This document shows positions 31,750 through 40,049 of a DNA stretch of 64,000 bases, piece by piece. The DNA is from Streptomyces sp. NL15-2K (GTDB lineage Bacteria; Actinomycetota; Actinomycetes; Streptomycetales; Streptomycetaceae). Below the pieces are notes generated by a model. The model searched no databases. It was not told the origin of the DNA and saw nothing but the letters and a program-made list of their open reading frames with translations. The translations under genes were made by a program, and so were the position numbers. The DNA lies in NCBI RefSeq assembly GCF_030551255.1, contig NZ_CP130630.1:5561501-5625500 (forward strand). Reading direction: 5' to 3'. Each line of letters opens with the position of its first letter. The first letter of the stretch is position 1.

Positions 31750-33918
31750 TTACCTCCTTCGCCCGAGCTGTTCGGTGCAGGTGCAGCGCAGCAACGGCCG
31801 CTCGTTCTCCGCCAGGCCGCTCCACTCCGTGGCCGTCCTGCCGAGCTGTCCCGCGCCGGCGAACTCCATGATCGACAGGCGGCCCAGCAGCGTTGCCAGG
31901 GTGTCGGCCATCTCCTTTCCGGTCGGCCTGGTCCGCTCCTCGCACAGCCACACCGCGTGCAGCAGCTGGTCGACGGTGCGGCGCAGCGCCGGTCCGTCCG
32001 CGGCCACCAGGCCCTGGGCGCGCTCCCGCCGGGCGTCCGCTCCGCCCGGATACGGCGCCTGGGCGATCTCCAGCAGCTCCGCGCACCACTCCCGGGGGCG
32101 GCCGGGCAGCGTGGCGGCCAGATGGCCGACGACGTCGTCCGCACCGCCGGACACCAGGTGGTGGTTCATCCGGTGCGCCGTGAGCGAGCGGAACGCCCCG
32201 CCGCCCGGCACGTCCTCGTCGGCCTGAGCGCGTTCCGCGTAGTGGTCCCGCAGCAGGTGGTGGTCGGCGTACCAGGCGGCGCCGCCGGGGCGCAGCCCGT
32301 ACAGCCGGTGCACCAGCAGCTGGCGCAGCCCGAAGTCCCCTATGAAGTGCCGTTCACAGCTGGGCCACCCGGTGTCGATGAGCAGCTGTGACACGTGATG
32401 TGCCGTCAAGTGGTGGACACGGCCCGCCTGATGATGGCGGAGCAGGACGTCCGCGCACTCCTCGTCGTGTGCCACCGACAGGTGGGTGAGCAGGTCGAGC
32501 CACTGGTCGCGGTGCACGTCCGGCAGCCGTACCGGCAGCTGGTCCAGGACCAGTTCCCGCAGCAGCACCTCTGCCACCGGCCGCTCGGGGGCGCCGTCGC
32601 CGGGGAGTCGCAGCGGGGCGTCCAGGATGTCCCGGTCATTGGCGTCGGCCGGCATGCGGAAGGCGGCGGCAGCGGCGGCCAGCCGGATCACGGTGTGCGG
32701 TCGTCCGCCGCTGAGCCGGGCCACGGCGGAGTCGATACGGCGGCGGTTCGTGCCGCCCTCCGGCTCGGCGCGCCGCTGCCTGCGCTCGGTCTCCCGGCGG
32801 AGCTGGTCGCCGGTGAGCAGCGGCATACGCAGCAGGAGCACCCCGTCGGCCGGCGGTGCCTGGTCCGCTCCCGATCCCGTGCGCCGGGACCACGCGGGAG
32901 GGCCGCCGTCGGCGGGCCGGAACTCCGCCACGGGCACCTCCCGCGGCGGCAGGCCGCCGTACAGGAAGGCGCCGCCGTCCGCCCGGCGGGCCGTGCCCAC
33001 GACCACCACTCGGTCGCGCTGCCCGCCCCGGCGGTCGGTGAGTACGGCGCGCAGCAGCCGCTCCCCCAGGGGCGACTCGGCGTGGTCCAGCAGCAGCCCG
33101 GGGCGGCCGACCCGGCGCAGCCAGCCGGACGCCGACGCGTACGCCGCCTCCAGGTCCTCGCGCAGCGCCCGGAAGAGGAAGCTTTCCGCCAGCTCCCTGG
33201 CCTCGCCGCCGGCCTGGAAGTCGGCGGCGAGATTGCGCAGTCCGTGCTGGGGCTGACCGGCCGCGCCGGGATAGGCGCCGTAGATCCGCTCCAGTTCCGC
33301 CCTGCCCCGGGGGGCCAAGCTCTCGAAGAGGCCGTCCAGCAGCGCGTTGCTCACCGCCGCCGGGTAGGGGCCGAGCACTTGCCCGGACAGGGTCGTCAGC
33401 AGGTTCCGGATGGTTCCGCGGAGCACGCCCCGCCAGAAGCCGCCTGCCCCGAGGCCGGGCAGGCGCTGCCGCTGGGGCAGTTCCTCGTACCGTTCGACCT
33501 CCGCCGCGACCGCCGCGGGGGTGCCCGCCGTGACGCCGGTGGCGATCATCGCGAGGCCCGTGAACAGACGCGGGAAGGCGAACGAGCCGCCCGTCCCCTG
33601 CCAGGTGCACAGCCGCCGGGCGACCTCGACCAGGACCTCGGTCGCGTCCGAGCGGGCGTCCGGCTCCGGGGCCGCCCGGCCCGCGTACACCGGCGAGCCG
33701 CAGTCCAGATGGATCACCGGCACCTTGGTGGCGAAACGGTCCCGCACCGCGCGCAGCAGCCGCCCCTTGCCCATGCCCGGGCCGCCGGTGAGCAACACGA
33801 CGGGAAGGTCGGGGCCGTACAGCGGATCCCGGCCGGCGCCCGACGGTGACCGCGCGAACAGGCGCGCGAAGAAGCCCTCTTCGCTGAGGAGTTTCTCGAA
33901 CCCCAGGTCTTCACACAC
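31750..33918 (-). CDS. P-loop NTPase coupled to the substrate-binding protein
   Basis: 722 residues. Walker A LLTGGPGMGKGRLL at about residue 42; Walker B-like PGLLLDHAE near 290; a hydrophobic-leaning stretch around 125-145 (LFTGLAMIATGVTAGTPAAV). The C-terminal half is helical, with no repeats I can name, and ends in RCTCTEQLGRRR. Resembles STAND-like signalling NTPases in length and layout, but conserved STAND arms are not certain. GTG 33918 follows GGGGGGTCC. The frame further upstream runs into unrelated sequence. With the next gene five bases away, a receptor-NTPase unit is suggested. Confidence 0.7.
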   Translation of the reverse strand: MCEDLGFEKLLSEEGFFARLFARSPSGAGRDPLYGPDLPVVLLTGGPGMGKGRLLRAVRDRFATKVPVIHLDCGSPVYAGRAAPEPDARSDATEVLVEVARRLCTWQGTGGSFAFPRLFTGLAMIATGVTAGTPAAVAAEVERYEELPQRQRLPGLGAGGFWRGVLRGTIRNLLTTLSGQVLGPYPAAVSNALLDGLFESLAPRGRAELERIYGAYPGAAGQPQHGLRNLAADFQAGGEARELAESFLFRALREDLEAAYASASGWLRRVGRPGLLLDHAESPLGERLLRAVLTDRRGGQRDRVVVVGTARRADGGAFLYGGLPPREVPVAEFRPADGGPPAWSRRTGSGADQAPPADGVLLLRMPLLTGDQLRRETERRQRRAEPEGGTNRRRIDSAVARLSGGRPHTVIRLAAAAAAFRMPADANDRDILDAPLRLPGDGAPERPVAEVLLRELVLDQLPVRLPDVHRDQWLDLLTHLSVAHDEECADVLLRHHQAGRVHHLTAHHVSQLLIDTGWPSCERHFIGDFGLRQLLVHRLYGLRPGGAAWYADHHLLRDHYAERAQADEDVPGGGAFRSLTAHRMNHHLVSGGADDVVGHLAATLPGRPREWCAELLEIAQAPYPGGADARRERAQGLVAADGPALRRTVDQLLHAVWLCEERTRPTGKEMADTLATLLGRLSIMEFAGAGQLGRTATEWSGLAENERPLLRCTCTEQLGRRR

Positions 33919-34073
33919 GGACCCCCCATGGAGAGCTCTCCCGCCCCGGAGCGGGTGACCGGACGACCGGTGACCGATGTGCCAGAAAAGAATCAGTGGA
34001 ACACGAAACCTTCTGTTCGGACAACGATGCCTACACGGAAGAGAGTTGATCGGTGGGATCACCGGGCACCCAC

Positions 34074-34117
34074 GACGTCGAAGGGCCCCACCGCGAACGG
34101 TGGGGCCCTTCGATGTC
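34074..34117 (-). terminator. Strong hairpin, twin of the one at 13385
   Basis: GACGTCGAAGGGCCCCACCG pairs with CGGTGGGGCCCTTCGATGTC over 20 positions with one G-U pair; loop CGAA. It ends the pseudo-protease gene (stop at 34136). Stem and flanks (CCGGGCAC before, GTCCGTCAG after) repeat the hairpin behind the tRNA-Ser fragment at 13385. Confidence 0.85.
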
Positions 34118-34135
34118 GTCCGTCAGAACGCGCGC

Positions 34136-35881
34136 CTAACCGGCCAGGGACGGAGAGTGGGGGGACAAGGCCGGAGCGAGCTGCACTCCGGGGGCCAGGC
34201 CCAGGGCGACGAGCGCGTCGGGCAGGCCGCGCCCGACCCGTGCCGCCTCCAGGGTGCCCGGGGCGGCCAGCGGGCGGCAGCTGGCGGCGATGATGTTGAA
34301 CAGCCGCTCCACCCGGCCCTGGCCACGAGGCAACAACTGGCCGTGGAAGTCCTCGTGGTGGGCGAGAACGAGGGCGGCGAGACCGGCGACATGGGCCGAG
34401 GCCGTGCCGGTTCCGTCGAGGGCCGTGTATCCGCCCCGCGGGGCGCACGACAGCACCGCCACACCGGGAGCGGCCGCGTCCACCCCGGAGCCGTAGCAGC
34501 TGAACGGCGCGGCGAAGAGCCCTTCCGGCGTCAGCTGCATGCCCAAGTGGGTGGCCTGGGACGTGTCCGGCGGGTAGGAGCCGAGGACGCCCAGCGCGCC
34601 CACGGTGAACACGGTGGGCAGCGAGCCGGGGAAGGCGACCGGGCCGCTCGTGTCGCCCGCGGGGGCGAAGCAGGCGATACCCGCCGCGTGGGCGTCGGCC
34701 AGCTTGCGGGAGACCAGGGCCGACGAGTACGGGGCCGCCACGGCGATATGGGCGACGTCGACATCGTGCTCGATGCAGTGGTCCAAGGCGGCGATCAGGT
34801 CGCTGAAGCAGCCGTTGGGCAGCACCTGACAGACCTCGATCTCGGCGTCGACCGCGATGCCGATGAGCCCCGTGCCGGTGTCCGCGCCGGCGATGATGCC
34901 CGCCGCGTGGGTACCGGTGCCCACCTTGTCGCGGTCCCAGCCGAGTTCCGCGCCGCGGTCGATGCTCATCCCGGCACGCACCCGTTCCTTCAGATCGGGG
35001 TGCTCGGAGGCGACGCCCGAACCGATGAGCGCGACCTTGACCCCGAAGGCACGGAACGTGGGGGGCAGCCGGTCGAGGCGCATGGCCTGCTGCCCCCACC
35101 CGTACTGCTGCCTCTCGTCGAGTCCGGGGGACACCTTGCCCAGCGGCGTGAGCGTGACCTGGTTCTCCCGGGTCACCGACAGGTCCGGGCGGGGGATCCA
35201 GCAGTCCAGGTAACCGCCCTCGGGCCGGACGTACAGGGACTGAACGGACTCGGCGGTCTCCGTGGCCAGGGCGACGGTGACCCTCCCGTCGTCCCCGGTG
35301 ATGCCCTGGCCCGGCCATGACGACCCGATCAGGAAAACTCCCGCGCCGGCCAGCGGTTCGCCCTCCGGGCCGCACACCCGCAGCGAGATCTCGACCGGTT
35401 CGTCCAGCGGCACGACCAGACCCGGATCGCGCAGCGGCAGGATCCCCGCGGTGACCGTGGCGTTGGGAGCGATGGGTCCGGTTCCGGACAGCGGCAGGTC
35501 CGGCTCGATGTGTACGTGCAGCGATCGCATCGCCGGTACCTGCGACTCGGCTGCTTCGACGACCGCGATCTCCGGGCAGGAGGGGTGCAGCCCGGACGAC
35601 GGGAGCTTCTCCGACGGCTGGAGCCTGCGGGTCACCTTGACCTCGGGCATCCGGTCCAGCCGGTCACACACCGCGTCCATGCTGAGTGCGGGCACTCCCG
35701 GGGGGAGCAGATGCTGTGGGAGCGGTGTCACCATGTACCGCTCGCGGCGCCGTTGCACCGGGTGCGCCGGCCGCGCGCCCTTCTCACGCGGCTCCGCTTT
35801 CCTGCCCTCGGGTTCCGGCCCGCCCGCGCCGCCGCCCTCGGACCCGCTCGCGCGGTTGTTTCCGGGCCTTTCCTTGACCAT
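34136..35881 (-). CDS. Subtilisin-fold protein lacking catalytic residues
   Basis: 581 residues. Residues about 245-500 follow the S8 peptidase fold in order: VKVALIGSGVASEHPDL where active enzymes have a D-T/S-G, GTGTHAAGIIAG (His kept), CFAPAGD where the oxyanion Asn of AAGN is expected, and GTGTASAHVAGLAAL where GTSMAxPHVAG carries the nucleophile. Asp, Asn and Ser are thus replaced and only His remains. An N-terminal 240-residue region with a beta-sandwich (LVVPLDEPVEISLRVCGPEG) precedes. No signal peptide. ATG 35881; the open frame to 36001 crosses a terminator and is rejected. A peptide-binding or scaffold role is more likely than proteolysis. Confidence 0.75.
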   Translation of the reverse strand: MVKERPGNNRASGSEGGGAGGPEPEGRKAEPREKGARPAHPVQRRRERYMVTPLPQHLLPPGVPALSMDAVCDRLDRMPEVKVTRRLQPSEKLPSSGLHPSCPEIAVVEAAESQVPAMRSLHVHIEPDLPLSGTGPIAPNATVTAGILPLRDPGLVVPLDEPVEISLRVCGPEGEPLAGAGVFLIGSSWPGQGITGDDGRVTVALATETAESVQSLYVRPEGGYLDCWIPRPDLSVTRENQVTLTPLGKVSPGLDERQQYGWGQQAMRLDRLPPTFRAFGVKVALIGSGVASEHPDLKERVRAGMSIDRGAELGWDRDKVGTGTHAAGIIAGADTGTGLIGIAVDAEIEVCQVLPNGCFSDLIAALDHCIEHDVDVAHIAVAAPYSSALVSRKLADAHAAGIACFAPAGDTSGPVAFPGSLPTVFTVGALGVLGSYPPDTSQATHLGMQLTPEGLFAAPFSCYGSGVDAAAPGVAVLSCAPRGGYTALDGTGTASAHVAGLAALVLAHHEDFHGQLLPRGQGRVERLFNIIAASCRPLAAPGTLEAARVGRGLPDALVALGLAPGVQLAPALSPHSPSLAG

Positions 35882-35967
35882 CACGTCCACCTTCACCACG
35901 CCTACGTCGAATGTGTGCGTACTTGTTGCTTCTGATCCGGCGACGGGGCGGCTCACGCCTGCACGGT

Positions 35968-36007
35968 GATGCGGTGTGCCCGGGAACCGCTCCGGGCACA
36001 CCGCATC
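35968..36007 (-). terminator. Perfect hairpin after the Gln-rich gene
   Basis: GATGCGGTGTGCCCGG (35968-35983) and CCGGGCACACCGCATC (35992-36007) pair perfectly over 16 bp with an eight-base loop, 15 bases past the Gln-rich stop codon. It separates that gene from the pseudo-protease gene, which therefore needs its own promoter in 35882-35967. Confidence 0.85.
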
Positions 36008-36022
36008 ACGCCGCCCTACAGG

Positions 36023-36553
36023 TCAGCCGATACCGAACGGCTGGCCCATCTGGCCGAAGCCGAAGCCGGGCTGCTGGTACTGCTGGCCGAACGGCTGCTG
36101 GCCGCCGTACGACTGCTGACCCATCTGGCCGAACCCGCCGCCCCACGGCTGCTGACCCTGCTGGCCGCCGTACGACTGCTGACCCTGCTGGCCGCCGTAC
36201 GACTGCTGACCCTGCTGCTGACCCTGCTGGCTCTGCTGGAGCAGCGACACGATGGCCGTCGGCAGCGCCTGCTGCACGGACTGCTCCACCGCGTGGCGGA
36301 CAGCCCCGGCCAGCGCGCGGTGCAGCGTGATGGCCAGGTACGGGTGGGCCTGCTGGGCCAGCTCCGGCCGCTGCTGGAGCTGCTGCTGGATCTGCTGGAT
36401 CTGCTGGAACGTCTGCTGCACCTGCTGGGCGACCTGCTGGGCCGTCTGCTGGCACGCCTGCTGGATGGTCTGCTGAACCAGCTGGGCGATCTGCTGCGGG
36501 CCGGCCTGCTGGCCGACCTGCTGCAGGGGTTGGGTACCGGTCATCACCGACAT
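36023..36553 (-). CDS. Glutamine-rich, prion-like low-complexity protein
   Basis: 176 residues, with Gln about a third of them. Residues 10-65 are a Q-rich helix-prone stretch (QQVAQQVQQTFQQIQQIQQQ); 66-105 are ordinary (AHPYLAITLHRALAGAVRHA); the tail consists of GQQSYGGQQ repeats and Gly/Phe/Met-rich ends (FGQMGQ). Such Q/G/Y composition is typical of self-associating or phase-separating sequences. No signal peptide or membrane segment. ATG 36553 has GGAG nine bases before. Family unknown; streptomycetes are known to have several Q-rich proteins. Confidence 0.8.
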   Translation of the reverse strand: MSVMTGTQPLQQVGQQAGPQQIAQLVQQTIQQACQQTAQQVAQQVQQTFQQIQQIQQQLQQRPELAQQAHPYLAITLHRALAGAVRHAVEQSVQQALPTAIVSLLQQSQQGQQQGQQSYGGQQGQQSYGGQQGQQPWGGGFGQMGQQSYGGQQPFGQQYQQPGFGFGQMGQPFGIG

Positions 36554-36582
36554 GAATGCTCCATTTCACTGCCACCAAAGGG

Positions 36583-36611
36583 AAGACCGACATGAGAGTA
36601 ATGTCGGTCTT
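36583..36611 (-). promoter_or_regulatory. Inverted repeat upstream of the Gln-rich gene
   Basis: AAGACCGACAT and ATGTCGGTCTT pair perfectly around GAGAGTA, 30 bases before the start codon. CCGACAT recurs at 36622 and overlaps the start codon itself (ATGTCGGT). It could be an operator or a leader hairpin. Confidence 0.5.
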
Positions 36612-36793
36612 GTCGTGTAATCCGACATTCGTGACGTTAGGTCGGTGCCGAGTCGGTCGCAAGCGGACGTCCGGCTCCCGGCGGGATGTTGCTCCACAGG
36701 AGGGGCGCCATCGGCAGCCGGCCCTTACCGCTACGGCCACGCCCTGCGGGTGCGGCGAATGGGTGACTGAGCCAGACTGATGCGAGGCATGAC

Positions 36794-36861
36794 CTCGTCA
36801 GGGTGCGGGTCTCGTCAGGGTGCGGGTCTCGTCAGGGTGCGGGTCTCGTCAGGGTGCGGGT
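36794..36861 (+). repeat. Four exact 17-bp tandem repeats before the SpoIIE-type gene
   Basis: The unit CTCGTCAGGGTGCGGGT is repeated four times without change, ending two bases before the ribosome site GAGGAGG of the phosphatase gene. The 17-base period means no reading frame is preserved, so this is not coding. Copy number is likely variable between strains. Confidence 0.9.
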
Positions 36862-36875
36862 GAGGAGGATCCGGC

Positions 36876-38633
36876 GTGGGCTTTGACCGGCTTCCGCTCA
36901 AGTGGCTCTTCTCAGGCACTGAGGACCTGCTGCTGTCCGCCGTGGCGGATGCGCCCGGGGACGTGGTGGAGCAGGCCCGCGAGTACGGGATCCTGCGGAA
37001 CGTGCTGGACGGCACGCCCGCCGCGGTGGCTGTCCTGGACGACCGGTTGCGCTACCGGTACGTCAACGCCGCGATGGCCCGGATGAGCGGGGTGCCGCCC
37101 TCGGCGTTCCACGGCCGGACCATGGCCGAAGTGCTGCCGGGGGTCCGCCGCTCGGAGGAGACCCTGCGCATGGTCCTCGACGACGGACGGCCTCGCACGC
37201 TGTCCGTCACGGGGACGACACCGGCCCCCTCACCGTTCCGGCACAGGCAGTGGAGCGCGGTCTACCACCGACTGGAGGACGACGGGCGGGTGTTCGGCCT
37301 GTGCGGCATCGCGGTGGAGGTCAGCGGGCTGCGCCAGCAACTGGACGACGTCGAGAAGGCCCATCAGCGGCTGGCGCTGCTGGACACCGCCGCCACCCGG
37401 GTCGGCACCACGCTCTGTTTCGAGAAGACCTGTGCCGAGCTGGCCGAGTTCGTCGTGCCGAGCCTGGCCGACAAGGCGTCCGTGTGCACGCTGGAGGAGG
37501 AGTCCGGTGACGCGCCGCCGCCGACTCCGGGTGTCGTACGACTGCGCATCCGGGCGTCCGCGGGAGGCCCGGACATCGACCGGCGTCTGGGCCCGGTCGG
37601 CAGGGCCGGCGACTACTTCGACGTCCCCCGTGACTCACCGACCCGCAAGTGCCTGGACACGGGCCGCCCTTGGATGGGGAACCTCATCACGGACGACGTG
37701 TTGCTCAAGGTGGTGCGGACGCAGTTCAACCTGGAGGTGTTCCGCGCCGCGGAGGTCCACTCCCTCCTCATCGTGCCGCTGCCGACCAAGGGGCATCCGG
37801 TCGGCGTCGTTCACCTGAGCAGGGCGGGCGATTCGGCGCCGTTCACGGACGAGGACGTGATCGTGGCGCAGGATCTGGCCGCCCGCGCCGCCGTCGCCAT
37901 CGACAACGCCCGCCAGTACTCCCTCGAGCACGCCATGGCCCTGGAGTTGCAGCGCGCACTGCTGTCCGAGCCCCGCAGCTCTCATCCGGACATCGAGCTC
38001 GCCTGCCGGTACCTGCCGGCGGGAAGCCGCGCGCTCGTCGGCGGGGACTGGTGCGACTCGATCACCCTGCCGTCGGGCCTCACTCTCCAGGTCATGGGTG
38101 ATGTGATGGGCCACGGGTTCACGGCGGCCGTCGCCATGAGCCAGTACCGCTCGCTGCTGCGCACCCTGGCCGTCTCCGGCGCCCCCGTCGAGCGGATCCT
38201 GGAGGAGGCCGACCACCGGGTGGCGAGCATCGGCGTCGAACGGGTGGCCACCTGTCTGCTGGCCCTCATCGATCCCGGCGCCGGCACCTGCACGATCGCC
38301 AGCGCGGGTCATCCTCCGCCGGTACTGCTGCACCGGCGGGCCCACGCCGACCTGGTGCCGGTTCCGGCGGGCCCGCCGCTGGGGACCGACCTGGGAGGGC
38401 ATGAGGCGGTGACCGTGCCCCTGCCGCCCGGAGAGGTGCTCCTGCTGTACACCGACGGTCTGGTCGAACAGCGCCGGATGGACATCGACGCCTCACTGCG
38501 ACGCCTGACCGACCTCGCCCCTGACGTGGACGGCCCCCTGGAGGACGTACTCGACACCGTCCTCGCCCGCCTGGTGCACGGGCCCACCGAGGACGATGCC
38601 ACGCTGCTGGCCGCGCGGTTGCGGGGTGCGTGA
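36876..38633 (+). CDS. PAS-GAF-SpoIIE serine phosphatase
   Basis: 585 residues. PAS about 42-150 (GTPAAVAVLDDRLRYRYVNA); GAF about 175-345 (VHSLLIVPLPTKGHPVGVVH); PP2C/SpoIIE domain about 365-585, with metal-site acids in LVGGDWCDSITLPSGLTLQV and MGDVMGHGFTAAVAMSQYRS and the motif LLLYTDGLVEQR. No histidine-kinase-like ATPase domain. Such proteins dephosphorylate anti-anti-sigma factors in response to small signals. No anti-sigma or antagonist gene is adjacent, but the sigma genes sigF and sigN, of the class controlled this way, are 24 kb downstream. GTG 36876 after GGAGG. Confidence 0.9.
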   Translation: MGFDRLPLKWLFSGTEDLLLSAVADAPGDVVEQAREYGILRNVLDGTPAAVAVLDDRLRYRYVNAAMARMSGVPPSAFHGRTMAEVLPGVRRSEETLRMVLDDGRPRTLSVTGTTPAPSPFRHRQWSAVYHRLEDDGRVFGLCGIAVEVSGLRQQLDDVEKAHQRLALLDTAATRVGTTLCFEKTCAELAEFVVPSLADKASVCTLEEESGDAPPPTPGVVRLRIRASAGGPDIDRRLGPVGRAGDYFDVPRDSPTRKCLDTGRPWMGNLITDDVLLKVVRTQFNLEVFRAAEVHSLLIVPLPTKGHPVGVVHLSRAGDSAPFTDEDVIVAQDLAARAAVAIDNARQYSLEHAMALELQRALLSEPRSSHPDIELACRYLPAGSRALVGGDWCDSITLPSGLTLQVMGDVMGHGFTAAVAMSQYRSLLRTLAVSGAPVERILEEADHRVASIGVERVATCLLALIDPGAGTCTIASAGHPPPVLLHRRAHADLVPVPAGPPLGTDLGGHEAVTVPLPPGEVLLLYTDGLVEQRRMDIDASLRRLTDLAPDVDGPLEDVLDTVLARLVHGPTEDDATLLAARLRGA

Positions 38634-38679
38634 CACGGATCCTGTTCACACATAAGAACAATAATCACGTACAAGTCTA

Positions 38680-38709
38680 TTGACGTGCTCAGAGCAAGAG
38701 CTCTAGCTT
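38680..38709 (+). promoter_or_regulatory. Candidate promoter of the pectate lyase gene
   Basis: TTGACG (38680-38685) and TAGCTT (38704-38709) are separated by 18 bases, a good match for the principal-sigma consensus. The palindromic operator starts eight bases downstream. Confidence 0.55.
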
Positions 38710-38716
38710 CCACCTA

Positions 38717-38728
38717 GAAAGCGCTTTC
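38717..38728 (+). promoter_or_regulatory. LacI-family operator-like palindrome
   Basis: GAAAGCGCTTTC is a perfect 12-bp palindrome with the central AAGCGCTT typical of LacI/GalR-type operators that control carbohydrate genes in streptomycetes. Placed just after the promoter, it would repress the pectate lyase gene until the sugar inducer is present. The cognate repressor is not in this window. Confidence 0.65.
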
Positions 38729-38777
38729 CCGTCACCTCGTGTACGACCCGCACCCGCACGCACCCTGGAGACGACCC

Positions 38778-39986
38778 ATGCGCCCAAAACCCGTACCCGC
38801 CACCCTGTCCACCGGCCTCTCCGCCCTCCTGGCCGGCTTCCTCGTCCTGTCGGCCGGAGCCACCGCAGAGGCCGGCGGTCAGTTACAGGCCACCGACTTA
38901 TACGTCGCGACCAACGGCAGTGACAGCAACCCGGGGACACTCGCGGCCCCGTTGAAGACGATCCAGCGCGCCGTGGACCTCGCGCAGGCGGGGACCACGA
39001 TCCAGGTCCGGGGCGGGACGTACGCACCGAGCAAGAACGTTCAGCTGCTCAAGAGCGGCACGGCGAGCCAGCCCATCACCCTGCGCGGCTACAACAACGA
39101 GCGCGTGGTCATCGACGGCGAGAACATGCCGTACACCCCGGGAGCGGTGGGCTCGAGCATCCCCCGTGCCGATCGCGGCGCCGTGCACATCGAGGGTGAG
39201 TACTGGCGGCTCGTCGGCCTGGAGATCGCCCACGGTCCCTACGGCGTGTTCGGCCTGGACACCAGCGGCAACGTCTTCGACCGGCTCGTCACCCGGGACA
39301 ACTACGAGTCCGGGTTCCATCTCCAGGGCGCCTCCAGCAACAACCAGATCCTGAACCTGGACAGTTACGGCAACCGCGACCCGCGCAAGAACGGCGAGAG
39401 CGCCGACGGTCTGGCCATCAAGGAGGGCTCCGGCAGCGGCAACGTGCTGCGCGGCGCCCGGCTGTGGAACAACGCCGACGACGGCCTGGACTTCTGGATG
39501 TTCGACAACTCGCCGATCCTCGTCGAGAACACCCTCGCCTGGGGCAACGGGTTCAACCGGTGGAACCTGCCCGACTACCAGGGCGACGGCAACGGGTTCA
39601 AGATGGGCGGCAACGGCGTGGCGGCGAACCACACGGTTCGCAACAGCATGGCGTGGGACAACTCCGCCGGCGGCTTCGTCGACAACAACAACCCGGGCAA
39701 GATGAAGATCGAACGCTGCACGGCGTGGGACAATCCGAAGACCGGGTTCAACTTCGACCGTTCCTCCAGCACGCTGACGAAGAACTTGGCGGTGGCCAAC
39801 GGCACCAACGTCTCGCTGGGCTCGTCATCCACCGGCAGTGGCAACTCCTGGAACCTCGGCGGCACCTGGTCGTTCGTCAGCACCAACGCGGGCACGATCA
39901 CCGGACCGCGGGCGGCCGACGGCTCCATTCCGTCCTCCACGTTCCTGCGTCCCGGCAACGGTGCGGATGTCGGGGCACGGTTCTGA
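38778..39986 (+). CDS. Secreted right-handed beta-helix pectate lyase (PL9-type)
   Basis: 402 residues. Signal peptide (MRPKPVPATLSTGLSALLAG, cleavage near AEA). The mature chain is a parallel beta-helix: LYVATNGSDSNPGTLAAPLK at the start, then rungs such as RLVGLEIAHGPYGVFGLDTS, GLAIKEGSGSGNVLRGARLW, DGLDFWMFDNSPILVENTLA. The motif NNADDGLDFW is characteristic of PL9 and related lyases that bind calcium through Asp residues. Probable substrate: polygalacturonate. Chosen ATG has GGAG upstream; a GTG at 38739 would add a non-signal extension. Operator and promoter lie just before. Confidence 0.85.
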   Translation: MRPKPVPATLSTGLSALLAGFLVLSAGATAEAGGQLQATDLYVATNGSDSNPGTLAAPLKTIQRAVDLAQAGTTIQVRGGTYAPSKNVQLLKSGTASQPITLRGYNNERVVIDGENMPYTPGAVGSSIPRADRGAVHIEGEYWRLVGLEIAHGPYGVFGLDTSGNVFDRLVTRDNYESGFHLQGASSNNQILNLDSYGNRDPRKNGESADGLAIKEGSGSGNVLRGARLWNNADDGLDFWMFDNSPILVENTLAWGNGFNRWNLPDYQGDGNGFKMGGNGVAANHTVRNSMAWDNSAGGFVDNNNPGKMKIERCTAWDNPKTGFNFDRSSSTLTKNLAVANGTNVSLGSSSTGSGNSWNLGGTWSFVSTNAGTITGPRAADGSIPSSTFLRPGNGADVGARF

Positions 39987-40000
39987 GCGGCACGCGGGAA

Positions 40001-40039
40001 GATCCCCAACCCGGAGGAGAGCCTGCCGGATTGGGGATC
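40001..40039. terminator. Bidirectional hairpin between convergent genes
   Basis: GATCCCCAACCCGG pairs with CCGGATTGGGGATC with one mismatch, in the 63-base gap between the pectate lyase stop and the stop of the minus-strand gene, so it can serve both. Confidence 0.7.
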
Positions 40040-40049
40040 GCTGACGTCG

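Noticed and set aside
35882..36001. N-terminal extension of the subtilisin-like protein back to 36001
   Set aside because: It would cross the perfect terminator at 35968-36007, and ATG 35881 has a usable ribosome site.
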